Assembly (NCBI GenBank): GCA_963819735.1
Contig: CAWFXC010000001.1
Location: forward strand, 1,612,001-1,676,000
Origin: CAWFXC01 sp963819735
Lineage (GTDB): Bacteria; Actinomycetota; Acidimicrobiia; IMCC26256; DASPTH01
DNA length: 64,000 nucleotides
Direction of reading: 5' to 3'
The translations under genes were made by a program, and so were the position numbers. The notes below the pieces were generated by a model. It searched no databases. It had not been told where the DNA came from and saw nothing but the letters and a program-made list of their open reading frames with translations. Positions 46,750 through 55,743 of this stretch are shown one piece after another (position 1 is the stretch's first letter; each line of letters starts with the position of its first letter).

Positions 46750-48012
46750 TCATGTCCGGTCTTCCGGGATCTTCAGTTCTTCGGACCGCTCGCGTGCACC
46801 CCCGGTGCCAGGCGGCTCCGAGTCGTGGGCGCGTGCCAAGTAGGCCTGTGACTTCTGGACCTCGGTGCTCAATGTGGTGATCGTTGTCTGCATCGAGTTC
46901 AGTGCCTGCACTTTGAAAGCGTCGATCGCTTCCATAGCTTGATAGATGTTTGTGAATGCCGCTTCAAGCTTGTCGATCCCGATGGTCGACGACGCGGCTT
47001 GTTCATTGATCGCGACGCTCTGGTTCGAGAGCAATCTCGAGGTCGACTCGATCATGTTCGATGTTGTCGTGTTGAGGGCTGTGATCTGGTTCAGCACGAG
47101 CTCCTGATTCGCGAGCGCCTGCGCGACGATCACAGCCGTGCGCAGCGCAGCGATCGTTGTCGTCGTCGCGCGGTCGACGCCTTTGATCAGCTCGATGTTG
47201 TTCTTCCGAACGAGGTCGATTGCGAGGTAGCCCTGGATCGATACTGCAAGCTGCGTCAGCAGATCCTGGCGCTTTTGTCGGACGTAGAACAGAACGTCGT
47301 CAGTGAGCGTCTTCGCGCGCTCGGCGTCGGATACCTCGAGTTCCGCGATTCGCGCACTCAGCGATGCGTCGAGCTGCTGCACGACGTAGACATACTGGGC
47401 TAGACGTTGCATCGTTTCCCAGAGATGAACCTTCTCCTGCTCGAGCGCGGCGTTGTCCTTCCGGATCTCGTCCTGGCCCTGGTACAAGGCGTTCAAAATC
47501 GCATTGATGTGGGTCTGCGCGCTCTCGTAGCGGTGGAAGTAGTCGCGTAGCTGGTCACCGAACGGAATGATGCCGAGCAGCTTGCGCACCCCCGACGCCT
47601 TCGCGGGATCGAGACGCTCGATCGTCGCCCGAAGGTCAAGCAGGGTCTGCGAAACGCGGGAGCCGGCGTCGAATCCTCCCTTCGAAGCTCGAACGGGACT
47701 GTCGAGCATCCGATTGCTGACAGCACTCGCGGCGCGGATGTCGGCGTCTCCCATCGTGCGGACACTTTCGGCCTTCTGCGCGAACTCTGGGGAATGCGCA
47801 TCGAGCATCACGATGCTGTCGGCGAAGTCCTGCGCCATCTGCTCCAAGCCCGGTAGCGCGGACTCATCGAGCGGCACCATGGTTGACGCCGCGGCGGGAA
47901 CCACCACCGCGACGGGCTGCGGCGAGTCGAGCGTTAGGTCGGTCTCAGGTTCGGGAGGCTCGAGTGTCGGCTCACTCACAGGCCCGTTCTCGGTTGGCGG
48001 ATTTGTGGTCAT
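46750..48012 (-). CDS. TelA-type toxic anion resistance family protein
   Basis: A 420-residue helical protein. After a Pro/Glu-rich start, GVRKLLGIIPFGDQLRDYFH, RYESAQTHINAILNALYQGQ, and ETMQRLAQYVYVVQQLDASL show the TelA domain; AVIVAQALANQELVLNQITA and MIESTSRLLSNQSVAINEQA complete it. It is an ESX-like/tellurite-resistance-linked family of unclear mechanism. ATG 48012; the C-terminus is charged. It is 13 bp after the substrate-binding-like gene, so one operon. Confidence 0.9.
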   Translation of the reverse strand: MTTNPPTENGPVSEPTLEPPEPETDLTLDSPQPVAVVVPAAASTMVPLDESALPGLEQMAQDFADSIVMLDAHSPEFAQKAESVRTMGDADIRAASAVSNRMLDSPVRASKGGFDAGSRVSQTLLDLRATIERLDPAKASGVRKLLGIIPFGDQLRDYFHRYESAQTHINAILNALYQGQDEIRKDNAALEQEKVHLWETMQRLAQYVYVVQQLDASLSARIAELEVSDAERAKTLTDDVLFYVRQKRQDLLTQLAVSIQGYLAIDLVRKNNIELIKGVDRATTTTIAALRTAVIVAQALANQELVLNQITALNTTTSNMIESTSRLLSNQSVAINEQAASSTIGIDKLEAAFTNIYQAMEAIDAFKVQALNSMQTTITTLSTEVQKSQAYLARAHDSEPPGTGGARERSEELKIPEDRT

Positions 48013-48025
48013 TGGCCCTCGATCC

Positions 48026-49183
48026 TCAGGGTCCCGTGATCGGCGCGGGAAGATTGAGTAGGTCGTTCGACACCGACAGCCCAAGGCTGGGACCGAGCGT
48101 CACGTGTAACGCGGCGTCGATGCGAAGCATGAGCGCCCCAAGGATGTCGTCGGTCGGCGGCTCGATCAGGTCAGGCACCTGAGGCGCCACTGCGACATTG
48201 TTCCGCCTCGTGAAGGAGCTGAACGCGCCAGGCTGCGACATAGTGCGGAACCCGTGCTCGACCGCGAGCTGCCGGAGGGTCGGATCCTCAGTGAGCAGCC
48301 TCCCGACCTCTTCGCCGGCCGCTGTGCGGGAAACGACCGTGTACTTTGAGAGCACGTCGGGATTGGGATACATCAACACCATGTTCGGGCGGATGCGACT
48401 GGGACGGCCAGCGGCACGCGCCACGAACTGTGCCTCGGAGATCATCATCATCTCGGTTGTGTCCTCCCCCTTGGAGAGATAGTCATCGAACAGTGTCGTC
48501 GTTGACTGCTCAGCAATGCTTTGCTTGACAAAGAGCGGACTCACCCGGTTCACCACGTCATCGACCGCCCCAGGGCTATCGACCACACTCTCGCGGTTCG
48601 CTACGTAGCTTGCGATAGAGGCGTACATCCTCGCCGCGTTTGACGTCGTGGCATTCGTCGACGTGATCGTTACCAGCTTCGTGGAACGGGAGAGGGAGTT
48701 CCCCAGCAGCTGATTCCAGTGCACCTGGCGCGCGACCAAATCGAGGAAGCCCTTCATGTCGAGCGTCCACCAGCCGCCGTGATCGCGCGCGACGCCGGCT
48801 CGCGCGAGAGCCTGAGCGACGCCAGTGAAGGTAGCCACCGCCATCGGCGTAGAAAACGGCACCGACCGTTTCGCAGCGGGAAGTGCCGTGAGATTCTGCT
48901 GCGCAGCCGGCGCTTCGACAACGACGTCGAAGTCGTCGTTCGGCGCCGCCACCGACGACGCGAGCCTACGATCCCTGGCCGCGTGGACCTGCACGTGGAG
49001 CCCGTGTTTGGCGAACTCCACGTTCACCCGAGGATCCCCGAAGAATTCCTTCTCGTCCAGGCTGATAGCTCCCCGGACGATCCGCGCGGGCTGCTTCGAC
49101 GATCCCGCAGCCCAGACCGCGATCGCCCCGAGGACCGACACCGCCAGTAGCGCGGACACCACAAAACTGACCGCTCTTCGCAC
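48026..49183 (-). CDS. exported substrate-binding-like protein of the TelA operon
   Basis: A 385-residue protein with an N-terminal membrane/signal helix (AVSFVVSALLAVSVLGAIAV). The rest, GDPRVNVEFAKHGLHVQVHA, FSTPMAVATFTGVAQALARA and YPNPDVLSKYTVVSRTAAGE, resembles a type 2 solute-binding fold, as often encoded in TelA operons. The ligand is unknown. It is the first gene of the TelA operon; ATG 49183. Confidence 0.75.
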   Translation of the reverse strand: MRRAVSFVVSALLAVSVLGAIAVWAAGSSKQPARIVRGAISLDEKEFFGDPRVNVEFAKHGLHVQVHAARDRRLASSVAAPNDDFDVVVEAPAAQQNLTALPAAKRSVPFSTPMAVATFTGVAQALARAGVARDHGGWWTLDMKGFLDLVARQVHWNQLLGNSLSRSTKLVTITSTNATTSNAARMYASIASYVANRESVVDSPGAVDDVVNRVSPLFVKQSIAEQSTTTLFDDYLSKGEDTTEMMMISEAQFVARAAGRPSRIRPNMVLMYPNPDVLSKYTVVSRTAAGEEVGRLLTEDPTLRQLAVEHGFRTMSQPGAFSSFTRRNNVAVAPQVPDLIEPPTDDILGALMLRIDAALHVTLGPSLGLSVSNDLLNLPAPITGP

Positions 49184-49734
49184 TTCGTCGCCTCAAACAA
49201 GTGAGCCGTGCGGGCCCGAATCCTACGCGACGTCGGACACTTCAGAGCCCCGCCAAGCCCGGTGGGGTCGCAACCAAACGGGGGCGTGCTCCGTTTGGGC
49301 CAACGGTCGGTCGCGGACCTTGCGCCGGACTTCAACCAGTTCCCCGCAGGCACGGAGATGCACCGTGGGATCTTGAGGCACCGGAGCTCCGCGTCGAGAC
49401 GCACGTGCCAGTTGCCAGTCTCTTCCGGAAAGCAGGGGTGGTCCTGGTGTCGCGCACCATGCGGCGGGTCCGATTGCGTCACAAGTCCCGCTCGAGCGTG
49501 ATGTGTGACAGCACAAGCCGGACTGCCCGGATACGTACAAGGAGATGGCGCCAACGCACGAGAGGTTCACCCGGGTTCTCTCGCCGGACTCACCAAGCGA
49601 CGTAAGCCGCGATCCCTGATCAGACCGCGCTCCATGCGTCTGTCGTCATTTGCAATCGACGGGTTCTGCGACGCAGTGGTCTTGACGCCGGTGGAGTGTC
49701 GGAGTGTCGGAGCGTTGACTGGGGAGGAGCTGCG
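49184..49734. other. no gene recognised
   Basis: About 550 bases between the TelA operon start and the dodecin gene. Short Arg/Pro/Ser-rich frames on both strands do not look coding. The left part should hold the promoter of the TelA operon. Confidence 0.45.
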
Positions 49735-49938
49735 GTGGCTGAGAGCGTCTACAAGGTCATTGAACTTGTCGGTACGAGTACAGAGTCGTGGGAACGCGCG
49801 GCAGCCGCGGCGGTGGACCTTGCTGGAAAAAGTCTGCGTGATCTGCGTGTCGCCGAGGTCGTCGAGTTGGACATGCAGCTCGAAGAAGGCACGGTCGTTG
49901 CGTATCGAGCGAAGGTCAATTACGAAGGCGGCGAGTAG
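49735..49938 (+). CDS. dodecin-family flavin-binding protein
   Basis: A 67-residue protein, the usual dodecin size: SVYKVIELVGTSTESWERAA, AAAVDLAGKSLRDLRVAEVV and ELDMQLEEGTVVAYRAKVNY. The family forms a hollow dodecamer that stores flavin. GTG 49735 follows GGGGAGGAG. Conserved SVYKVIEL, SW-AA and the C-terminal strand are all present. Confidence 0.92.
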   Translation: MAESVYKVIELVGTSTESWERAAAAAVDLAGKSLRDLRVAEVVELDMQLEEGTVVAYRAKVNYEGGE

Positions 49939-49971
49939 TGACAACGCGACACAGTCTGCGGGGACTTCGAC

Positions 49972-50033
49972 TTGTTCGTTCTCCGCGGGAGGAATGACCC
50001 AGTTGTTCGTTCTCCGCGAGAGGAATGCCCCAA
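49972..50033. repeat. two tandem copies of a 31-bp unit
   Basis: TTGTTCGTTCTCCGCG, then GAGGAATGMCCCA, occurs twice with a 31-bp period (49972-50002 and 50003-50033) and a few mismatches. It lies between the dodecin gene and the next small gene. Confidence 0.8.
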
Positions 50034-50057
50034 GCGCGTTGTGGGCATCTTCTGTTC

Positions 50058-50315
50058 ATGACGAGATACGACGGACCTGCACAACTTGGAGACGAGATGA
50101 GCGCCATCCTCGGCATCGACGACATCGACGCGTACGGATGGACGGCGAATTTCGAAGCTGGAGTTGGGAACGATCGCTTCGCGCCCGGTCCCGTCCGAGT
50201 CGTGCTCACCGGCTCAGAGCACGCTGGCAAAGAAGCCAACGCCGAACTCGGGTTCGGACCACACGGCGAGATCGTTCTCGTGGGAGCCGAACCCTTCTCA
50301 ACGTTCGACAGATGA
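50058..50315 (+). CDS. small DUF4873-like protein
   Basis: An 85-residue protein, MTRYDGPAQLGDEMSAILGI, DDIDAYGWTANFEAGVGN, then VRVVLTGSEHAGKEANAELG and VGAEPFSTFDR. The Y-x-GPA start and the G-x-x-PF end recall the DUF4873 domain, which is often the C-terminus of flavin monooxygenases; here it stands alone. ATG 50058; a start at 50025 is possible. The family call is tentative. Confidence 0.55.
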   Translation: MTRYDGPAQLGDEMSAILGIDDIDAYGWTANFEAGVGNDRFAPGPVRVVLTGSEHAGKEANAELGFGPHGEIVLVGAEPFSTFDR

Positions 50316-50440
50316 TCACGAGGCCTGCTGGCAGTGGAGGGGGCTGGCGAGTCCTCGTTTGGTCGTCGCGATTGTGCACCCCTCAACTTCGGGATGAACA
50401 GTCGTTTCAACGCGTCTGAGCAACGGAGGCGAGGTGTGAG

Positions 50441-50674
50441 ATGTACACCGCTCTCAGCATTTTGATCTGGCTGCTGCTCGTCGCCGCGATCGAAACCGTT
50501 CTCACATCGCACGGCATCGGAGAGGACGGCCGTTGCTCCCGCGCCACCGATTGCAGGACGCCACCGGCTGGGACGTCGCGGTCGACGACGGGCAACGGTC
50601 GGCCCCCGCGTCCCGACTGTCAGGCGACCCCGGAGAATGCTCAAGCGGAGATTGACGCGATCTTCGAACATTGA
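50441..50674 (+). CDS. possible small membrane protein
   Basis: A 77-residue frame with a hydrophobic N-terminus (MYTALSILIWLLLVAAIETV) and a Pro/Thr/Arg-rich tail. GAGG lies 6 bases before the ATG. The N-terminal half is convincing as a membrane helix; the tail looks like non-coding read-through. Low confidence. Confidence 0.35.
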   Translation: MYTALSILIWLLLVAAIETVLTSHGIGEDGRCSRATDCRTPPAGTSRSTTGNGRPPRPDCQATPENAQAEIDAIFEH

Positions 50675-51538
50675 TCGACGACGAGGGACGACGGCACGCC
50701 AAGCCCAGAGTTACCACGCGCTCGAGCGTCGATCCGTGGTCGCCGGTGTTAGCTGCTGCGCCCACAGATAGGCAGGCGAAAACTGAGGGGCGCTTGACTC
50801 CCGAATTCATTCCCGGCCGGTACCTCCCATCGAAGTCCCACCTTGAGTGGACTCCGCGCTCAAGCCAGTGCGCAGAAGCGCCGTAGGCAATCGCGGTTCC
50901 GGTCGGGATGGGCAGGTCCCGGCCGGTTCTGCGCGTTCAGCGGTCGACGACCCTGCTCCGCCTCCTCGTCGTGGTGACGACCGAGGCGAGGACGCGCCAT
51001 CCGCGAGACGTCGGAACAGTCATCGGATGTGGCGAGCCATGGGTGGACACAATCACTCAACTGGGTGGCTGTCGGTTGCGTCTCTCGAGTCGTTGGGCTG
51101 CGTCGCTTCCCGAGCGCAGCACGGCGTGCACCACGGAGGCGAGAGCATTGTGGATTCGAGATGATTGGCCGGCCCGCTCCAGTGAGCCGGCGTGTATCGA
51201 ATCCGCGAGTCGAGTTCAACGGCGGGGCGACCGTCGGCCGCCCGGCCGACACAAGTCGTTTGCCTCGTGCAATTCTGAGGCGGCGTTCGGGGACAGCCCA
51301 GGTCCAAGGCGCCGGGACAACGCCGACCGGTCGCGCGAACACCTCCGACGAGCGGTCGCGCGTCAGATCGCGGCACAGCCGGCGAGCCCTTGAGCCGGCG
51401 ATACGGAGCGCCTTGATCTTCGTCTGGCTGATGAGCGCGGTGCCTCGCGAGCGCATCGCGGGCATCCCGTCGCGGTGCCGACGGGAAGGACCGCGAGCGA
51501 CGATTTCGCCGACCTTGATTCGAGGAAGAGAGGACGAG
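50675..51538. other. no gene recognised; contains copies of the dispersed repeat
   Basis: About 860 bases without a convincing gene. It includes the repeat elements at 51281-51294 and 51353-51406. Confidence 0.45.
51353..51406. repeat. dispersed palindromic repeat, divergent copy
   Basis: CGCGCGTCAGATCGCGG, then CCCTTGAGCCGGCGATACGG. It matches the copies at 51981 and 61385 in the CGCGCG-CAGATC and GAGCCGGCG parts. Confidence 0.55.
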
Positions 51539-52139
51539 TTGCCGACGCCGACAAGTCCTGACACACAGGCTGCTCTCGAGATCGCACTCAGCTACTACCG
51601 GGCTTGGACAGGACACAACTTCGAGGATGCGATGAACTACATCGCCGACAACATTGTTTGCGACGCTCCCGCGGGGCGTATCGAAGGCGGCGATGCGTTT
51701 CGGGCCTTCATGAAGCCGTTTAGTCAGATCGTCACCAACTCAGAACTGATTGGGGCGGTTCGGTGACGACGACACGGCACTGATCATGTACGGAACGGAC
51801 ACGGTTCCAGTTCGCAACGCGCCAGGTGCGGAGTACGTGACCGTCAGCGACCGACGAATCACATACATGCGCCTTATTTTTGATCGCGCACCGTTCGACG
51901 CTGCCCGGCGCGTAAGCGAATGGCAACCGTCAACCCGCGCCAGAGCCGTCGCTACGGCTCCCGACTGTGGCCGGCCCGCGCCAGACGCGCGCACAGATCG
52001 CCGGCGGTCCTTGAGCCGGCGTTCTGGGCGCCTTGCGCGGAGGCGGTCGGACGTCGCGGGCGAGTGCGTAGTTGTCAACTTGGTTGTCTGTTTCGACTAC
52101 GACGCTTCGCCGTCGGGGCTGGCCAGGACCACTGCATAG
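51539..52139 (+). pseudogene. SnoaL-like protein, one frameshift
   Basis: From TTG 51539 (after GAGGAAGAGAGGACGAG) the first frame gives LEIALSYYRAWTGHNFEDAM, NYIADNIVCDAPAGRIEGGD, and FSQIVTNSELIGA. At about 51757 it shifts to the next frame: FGDDDTALIMYGTDTVPVRN, APGAEYVTVSDRRITYMRLI and FDRAPFDAARR. A one-base indel in GGGGCGGTTCGG explains it. Recognisable protein ends near 51912; the open frame runs on to 52139 and would overlap the VOC gene. An NTF2-fold enzyme or ligand-binding protein. Confidence 0.75.
51981..52027. repeat. dispersed palindromic repeat, reference copy
   Basis: CCAGACGCGCGCACAGATC, a spacer, then TTGAGCCGGCGTTCTGG. The ends CCAGACGC and GCGTTCTGG are an inverted repeat. 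It lies in the 3' tail of the SnoaL-like open frame. Confidence 0.7.
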
Positions 52140-52504
52140 CCGTGCGGGTCGCGTAGCCAGAGCTCGCGGTGGGCAGGTCCACCTGGTCCCTCGGGCGGGT
52201 TTCGCACGGGACCCAGCTCGATGTCGGCTCCGAGTTCTTGGGCCCGAGCCACCGCAGCGTCGAAATCTTCAACCTCGAACCAGAGCAACACCCCGTGGCC
52301 CCAAGGCCGGACGTCGGGTTCGCCCAGCGAAGCGTGGTGGTGCTCGACTTCCCAGCGATGCAGCTGAAGGACGAGCGTTCCGTCGCCGTCGACCAGCCGT
52401 TCATAGTCAGGTCCACCGTGGTCGCTTTGCGCCCCAAGGAGTTGCTGAAACCATTCGCTTGAGGCCTCGACGTCGTTGACGGCAATGAGTGGCTGAGGGC
52501 GCAT
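52097..52504 (-). CDS. VOC-family protein
   Basis: A 135-residue single VOC-module protein: MRPQPLIAVNDVEASSEWFQ, LLGAQSDHGGPDYERLVDGD, GVLLWFEVEDFDAAVARAQE and ELWLRDPHGYAVVLASP. It probably dimerises to bind a ligand or metal. The substrate is unknown. ATG 52504. Confidence 0.85.
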   Translation of the reverse strand: MRPQPLIAVNDVEASSEWFQQLLGAQSDHGGPDYERLVDGDGTLVLQLHRWEVEHHHASLGEPDVRPWGHGVLLWFEVEDFDAAVARAQELGADIELGPVRNPPEGPGGPAHRELWLRDPHGYAVVLASPDGEAS

Positions 52505-52638
52505 GACTCGACGGTAGCAACGGCCAGACAGCGCAACGCACGAGAACCACGACGGACGTCCGAGCGCGACTTGAGCAACGCGGTCCCGGCGACCTGGAAC
52601 AAGTTGCGAACAGAGCCGTCTGAGGCCACGCTGGCGAC

Positions 52639-53055
52639 GTGTCGGTTCCGCAACGGATGACCGTCGTGACGTTGGGCGCGCGGAGCGTGCATGACTTGCG
52701 GCGTTTCTACGCAGCGCTCGGCTGGCAAGAGAACGACGGCTCTGACGACACGTACACGAGCTTCACGCTCGGCGATACACGTCTGGCCTTCTATCCGTCG
52801 GATCAGTTAGGGGCAGAAGCCGCGCCTGGGACACCGGTCGCGAAACCAGGAACGTGGAACGGCGTGACGTTCGCCCTCAACGTCGCGACGCGTGCCGACG
52901 TGGATCGAGTCTTGGGGTCCGCTACTGAAGCAGGAGCAACGCCAGTGGCGTCACCGATGGAACGCGACTGGGGCGGCTACTCCGGGTACTTCGCGGACCC
53001 GGAGGGCAATCGTTGGGAAGTTGTCTGGGCTCCAGGATTCATGGACCCGTCGTAA
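52639..53055 (+). CDS. VOC-family protein
   Basis: A 138-residue VOC protein: MTVVTLGARSVHDLRRFYAA, LGWQENDGSDDTYTSFTLGD, GTWNGVTFALNVATRADVDR and GYFADPEGNRWEVVWAPGF. GTG 52639 is used; an ATG at 52657 is possible. It is followed by the repeat core at 53065. Confidence 0.85.
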   Translation: MSVPQRMTVVTLGARSVHDLRRFYAALGWQENDGSDDTYTSFTLGDTRLAFYPSDQLGAEAAPGTPVAKPGTWNGVTFALNVATRADVDRVLGSATEAGATPVASPMERDWGGYSGYFADPEGNRWEVVWAPGFMDPS

Positions 53056-53064
53056 CGATCACAG

Positions 53065-53080
53065 CCCGGCGTTCGGGGAC
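53065..53080. repeat. dispersed repeat core
   Basis: CCCGGCGTTCGGGGAC, 10 bp after the VOC stop. It matches the right arm of the repeat family; the left arm is not seen. Confidence 0.5.
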
Positions 53081-53182
53081 ATCAAACCCGTACCCAATCA
53101 GGATTCGTCCCAGGAGCTCGTCGCGGTTGCTCCCCTGCGCTTCACACTGCATGAGCTCAATGATGTGCGGCGTCGCAGCGGC

Positions 53183-53500
53183 TCACCGGGCTGACAGCAC
53201 TTCCTCGGTCCAGCCCAAGCCCGCGATGGCCGTGGGAAACCCGGCGGTGGTTATCGCGAGCAGCGCAACATGGCGAATCTCGTCGACGGTCGCACCTGCA
53301 TCGAGGGCACGGCGAACATTGGACCGCACGGCCCCCTCCGCAACGGCACCGATCGCGATGCCCAAGTGTACGAGCCGTTGGGTGCGGTCATCGAGCGGGC
53401 CTGCACCGGCGACGGCTTCGCCCAGGTGATCAAGCGCACCCGCCACTGGGGGATAGCTCGACCGAAATTCGCGGTACGGAACGGGCAGGTATTCACTCAT
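53183..53500 (-). CDS. carboxymuconolactone decarboxylase-family protein
   Basis: A 105-residue helical protein: YREFRSSYPPVAGALDHLGE, RLVHLGIAIGAVAEGAVRSN, VRRALDAGATVDEIRHVALL and AITTAGFPTAIAGLGW. This is the CMD/AhpD-like fold without the CxxC redox pair, so a peroxidase role is unlikely. ATG 53500 follows GAGGAGG. Confidence 0.82.
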   Translation of the reverse strand: MSEYLPVPYREFRSSYPPVAGALDHLGEAVAGAGPLDDRTQRLVHLGIAIGAVAEGAVRSNVRRALDAGATVDEIRHVALLAITTAGFPTAIAGLGWTEEVLSAR

Positions 53501-53549
53501 GCTGGGCCTCCTCAGTCGACTACATCCACCAGCATGACTTAGAACGAGG

Positions 53550-53584
53550 CCAGACAGAACCGCCGGCGATCCGGCGATCTGGGG
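53550..53584. repeat. dispersed palindromic repeat, short variant
   Basis: CCAGACAGAACCGCCGGCG, then GATCTGGGG. It lies upstream of the carboxymuconolactone-type gene and before the HTH promoter, and resembles the copy at 51981. Confidence 0.4.
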
Positions 53585-53607
53585 CACTCCGGTGTGGCGA
53601 TCTACTG

Positions 53608-53652
53608 TGTCAGTTTAGGTTGACAAATCAAGGATGTCAGTCTAAACTGACA
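53608..53652. promoter_or_regulatory. two operator copies upstream of the HTH/Clp-N pair
   Basis: TGTCAGTTTAGGTTGACA (53608-53625) and TGTCAGTCTAAACTGACA (53635-53652), 27 bp apart centre to centre. The second is a perfect inverted repeat with arms TGTCAGT/ACTGACA; the first differs in the right arm. The GTG start is 4 bp after the second, so a regulator bound here would block transcription. Confidence 0.8.
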
Positions 53653-53655
53653 GGC

Positions 53656-53868
53656 GTGGACCTCGAAGAACTCAATGTGAATCTCTCGTCGGATGACCCG
53701 GCAATTGGGCTTCGCGCCTCGTTGGCGCTCCATCGTCTGGCTGAGAGGGTCGAAGCGCACCACGTCGCGTCGGCCCGGGAAAAGGGCTGGTCCTGGCAGC
53801 TGATCGGCGACGCGTTGGGCGTCACCCGCCAATCCGTGCATACCAAGTACAACAAGGAGTCATCATGA
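53656..53868 (+). CDS. small helix-turn-helix regulator
   Basis: A 70-residue protein: VDLEELNVNLSSDDPAIGLR, ALHRLAERVEAHHVASAREK, GWSWQLIGDALGVTRQSVHT. The SWQLIGDALGVTRQSVHTKY part is an HTH. GTG 53656 starts it, so the operator lies just upstream. The stop overlaps the start of the Clp-N gene (ATGA), so the pair is coupled. Confidence 0.85.
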   Translation: MDLEELNVNLSSDDPAIGLRASLALHRLAERVEAHHVASAREKGWSWQLIGDALGVTRQSVHTKYNKESS

Positions 53869-54377
53869 CCACCGACTCCGTGGTGCCGGACGTGCTTCAC
53901 GTCTGGGCCCTCTATATGCAGGCCAGTGAGGAGGCTCGTCGCCGAGGTGATCGCCGAACTGGTACCGAGCACCTCTTGCTCGCCTTGTTGGATGATCCCT
54001 CGATCGAAGTCGTGTCGGGGGTGAGCCTGCAGCAAGCTCGCCAGGTCCTTGAGTCGCTCGATCACGAAGCCCTGGGTGCGCTGGGCCTGGAGCCCCGCAC
54101 CGACGCTCCCCCACTGCCGATGCGCGCCGTGCCGAAGAAGCCGACGATCAGAGCCGTCATGAAAAAAGATCGCCTCCGCATGACGCCCGCAGCAAAGAAA
54201 GTGCTTGAGGAAGCGGCCAAGCCCAACCGCCGGAAGACTCAGGTTACGGCCCAGCAGGCGCTGGCCCAGATCCTCACTCTCCAACCACCAGATCCTGCGG
54301 CGGTGCTGCTTAGCGCTCTCGACGTGAACACGTCAGAGGTTCGGCGCCAATTGGATGCGGTCACGCCCGACAACTGA
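53865..54377 (+). CDS. Clp N-terminal-domain protein without ATPase
   Basis: A 170-residue protein with one Clp N-domain repeat unit (ALYMQASEEARRRGDRRTGT, EHLLLALLDDPSIEVVSGVS) and a second less clear helical unit (LRMTPAAKKVLEEAAKPNRR, VTAQQALAQILTLQ). There is no AAA+ domain. It may be an adaptor or regulator for a Clp chaperone, or a partner of the HTH protein. ATG 53865 overlaps the HTH stop. Confidence 0.85.
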   Translation: MTTDSVVPDVLHVWALYMQASEEARRRGDRRTGTEHLLLALLDDPSIEVVSGVSLQQARQVLESLDHEALGALGLEPRTDAPPLPMRAVPKKPTIRAVMKKDRLRMTPAAKKVLEEAAKPNRRKTQVTAQQALAQILTLQPPDPAAVLLSALDVNTSEVRRQLDAVTPDN

Positions 54378-54485
54378 GTCCTCAACGACATTCACGATCT
54401 GCCGTCGTCGAGGTGGCATGACGCACCCCGACCGGGCAGTGTGGGAGTGGGGATGCTCATGCGTGGGGCTCACGAGGAGGTCGCT

Positions 54486-54881
54486 ATGAGTTTGTTGCCC
54501 GCGGGCGGGGAGTCGGCGTTGTCGGGCGCGTTGTCGAGGCTCGACGCGTTCAAGGACGTATTGACAGTCAAGCGAGTCTTTGGTGATGCCTACGAGATGG
54601 AGGGTGTCACTGTGATTCCGGTTGCTGCGGTTCGCGGTGGCGGCGGAGGTGGTGGTGGCGAAGGCGATGCTCCCGACGCCCAAGGCACGGGCTCCGGTGC
54701 CGGATTGGGATTCGGCGTCAATGTGCGACCGGTGGGTGTTTTCGTTGTGAAGGACGGCGCAGTCACCTGGTCACCGTCGATCGATCCGATGCGGATCGTG
54801 ATGGGGGGACAACTCGTGGCGCTCGCCGGGATCCTCGTCTTGGGCCGCATCTTCACCCACCATCGTCGCCACCGGAACTGA
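54486..54881 (+). CDS. GerW/YtfJ-family protein
   Basis: A 131-residue protein. DAYEMEGVTVIPVAAVRGGG, a Gly/Asp-rich segment, then LGFGVNVRPVGVFVVKDGAV and TWSPSIDPMRIVMGGQLVAL are the GerW (sporulation protein YtfJ) pattern, known in non-sporulating actinobacteria too. The C-terminus has a hydrophobic helix (LVALAGILVLGRIF). ATG 54486 follows GAGGAGG. Confidence 0.8.
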   Translation: MSLLPAGGESALSGALSRLDAFKDVLTVKRVFGDAYEMEGVTVIPVAAVRGGGGGGGGEGDAPDAQGTGSGAGLGFGVNVRPVGVFVVKDGAVTWSPSIDPMRIVMGGQLVALAGILVLGRIFTHHRRHRN

Positions 54882-55062
54882 TCTCGTCGGTCGGCGCAGA
54901 TAGCGCTGCCCAGAACCGATGCCGTTCGGAGCTTCCAAGGGCGCGAATGCGGGTCGCCTCTAACGACGGACGAGCGACGCGGTCGATCTACCGACAACGC
55001 CTCGACGACACCCCCGCTGAGAACAAGCCGGGGGCTGCTCGGGCGTACTCGCGGCGGCCCGC

Positions 55063-55743
55063 ATGGGCGCGTGGGCACACGCGCCGATCTACGGTGCCGT
55101 CTTCGCCTGCTACCGGTTGGTGGGTGGTGCGGGACGTACCCACGAACGTCGAGCGATCGCGCTGCGCCGCCGAACCCGGCAACTCCCCGAAGTCGCGCTC
55201 GTCGCCACCACGGTCGTGCTCGTCGCAGCCACCCTGGCAGTCGCAGTGGCGGGCCCACGCGCCGACGTCGGCTTCGTCCGGGCCTCGGACGGGCTGGGAT
55301 GGGTACCGCCAGGTCTCCGCACACTCGTCGACGGGGCCCGCGACAACATCGTGAAAACCGAACTCGAGGGGGCCACCCACTGTCTCAGCGACGACCAGTC
55401 CGGTTTGTGGACGTACCACTACACGGCGGGTAACTCACTCGACGAACCAGACGTCGCAACACTGACCGCCGACCCGGCCCGCGCGCCAGATCAGCGGGCT
55501 CTGGCCGCTGCCGCGCTCGCCGCCCACAATCAACTCGCGCCGTGGGTCGAAGCCATCAAAGTCACGGTCGGAAACCAAGTCGTGTTGATGATCGACCGTC
55601 GCGGTCTGCGTAGCGATGAACCGCTCACTAATGCGAACGAACTACGAACGCACACGTTCGGCGCACCAGCGTGGCTATCGAGGTTCGCACCCACGATCGA
55701 CAGCGGGGTAGTGCTCAGATGCTCCGCGCGGACACCGTTATGA
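55063..55743 (+). CDS. membrane protein of unknown function
   Basis: A 226-residue protein with one clear membrane helix (VALVATTVVLVAATLAVAVA) and an extracytoplasmic domain containing THCLSDDQSGLWTYHYTAGN and TVGNQVVLMIDRRG. No family recognised. The start is uncertain; ATG 55063 is in the middle of an open frame. The single cysteines do not form a pair. Confidence 0.5.
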   Translation: MGAWAHAPIYGAVFACYRLVGGAGRTHERRAIALRRRTRQLPEVALVATTVVLVAATLAVAVAGPRADVGFVRASDGLGWVPPGLRTLVDGARDNIVKTELEGATHCLSDDQSGLWTYHYTAGNSLDEPDVATLTADPARAPDQRALAAAALAAHNQLAPWVEAIKVTVGNQVVLMIDRRGLRSDEPLTNANELRTHTFGAPAWLSRFAPTIDSGVVLRCSARTPL

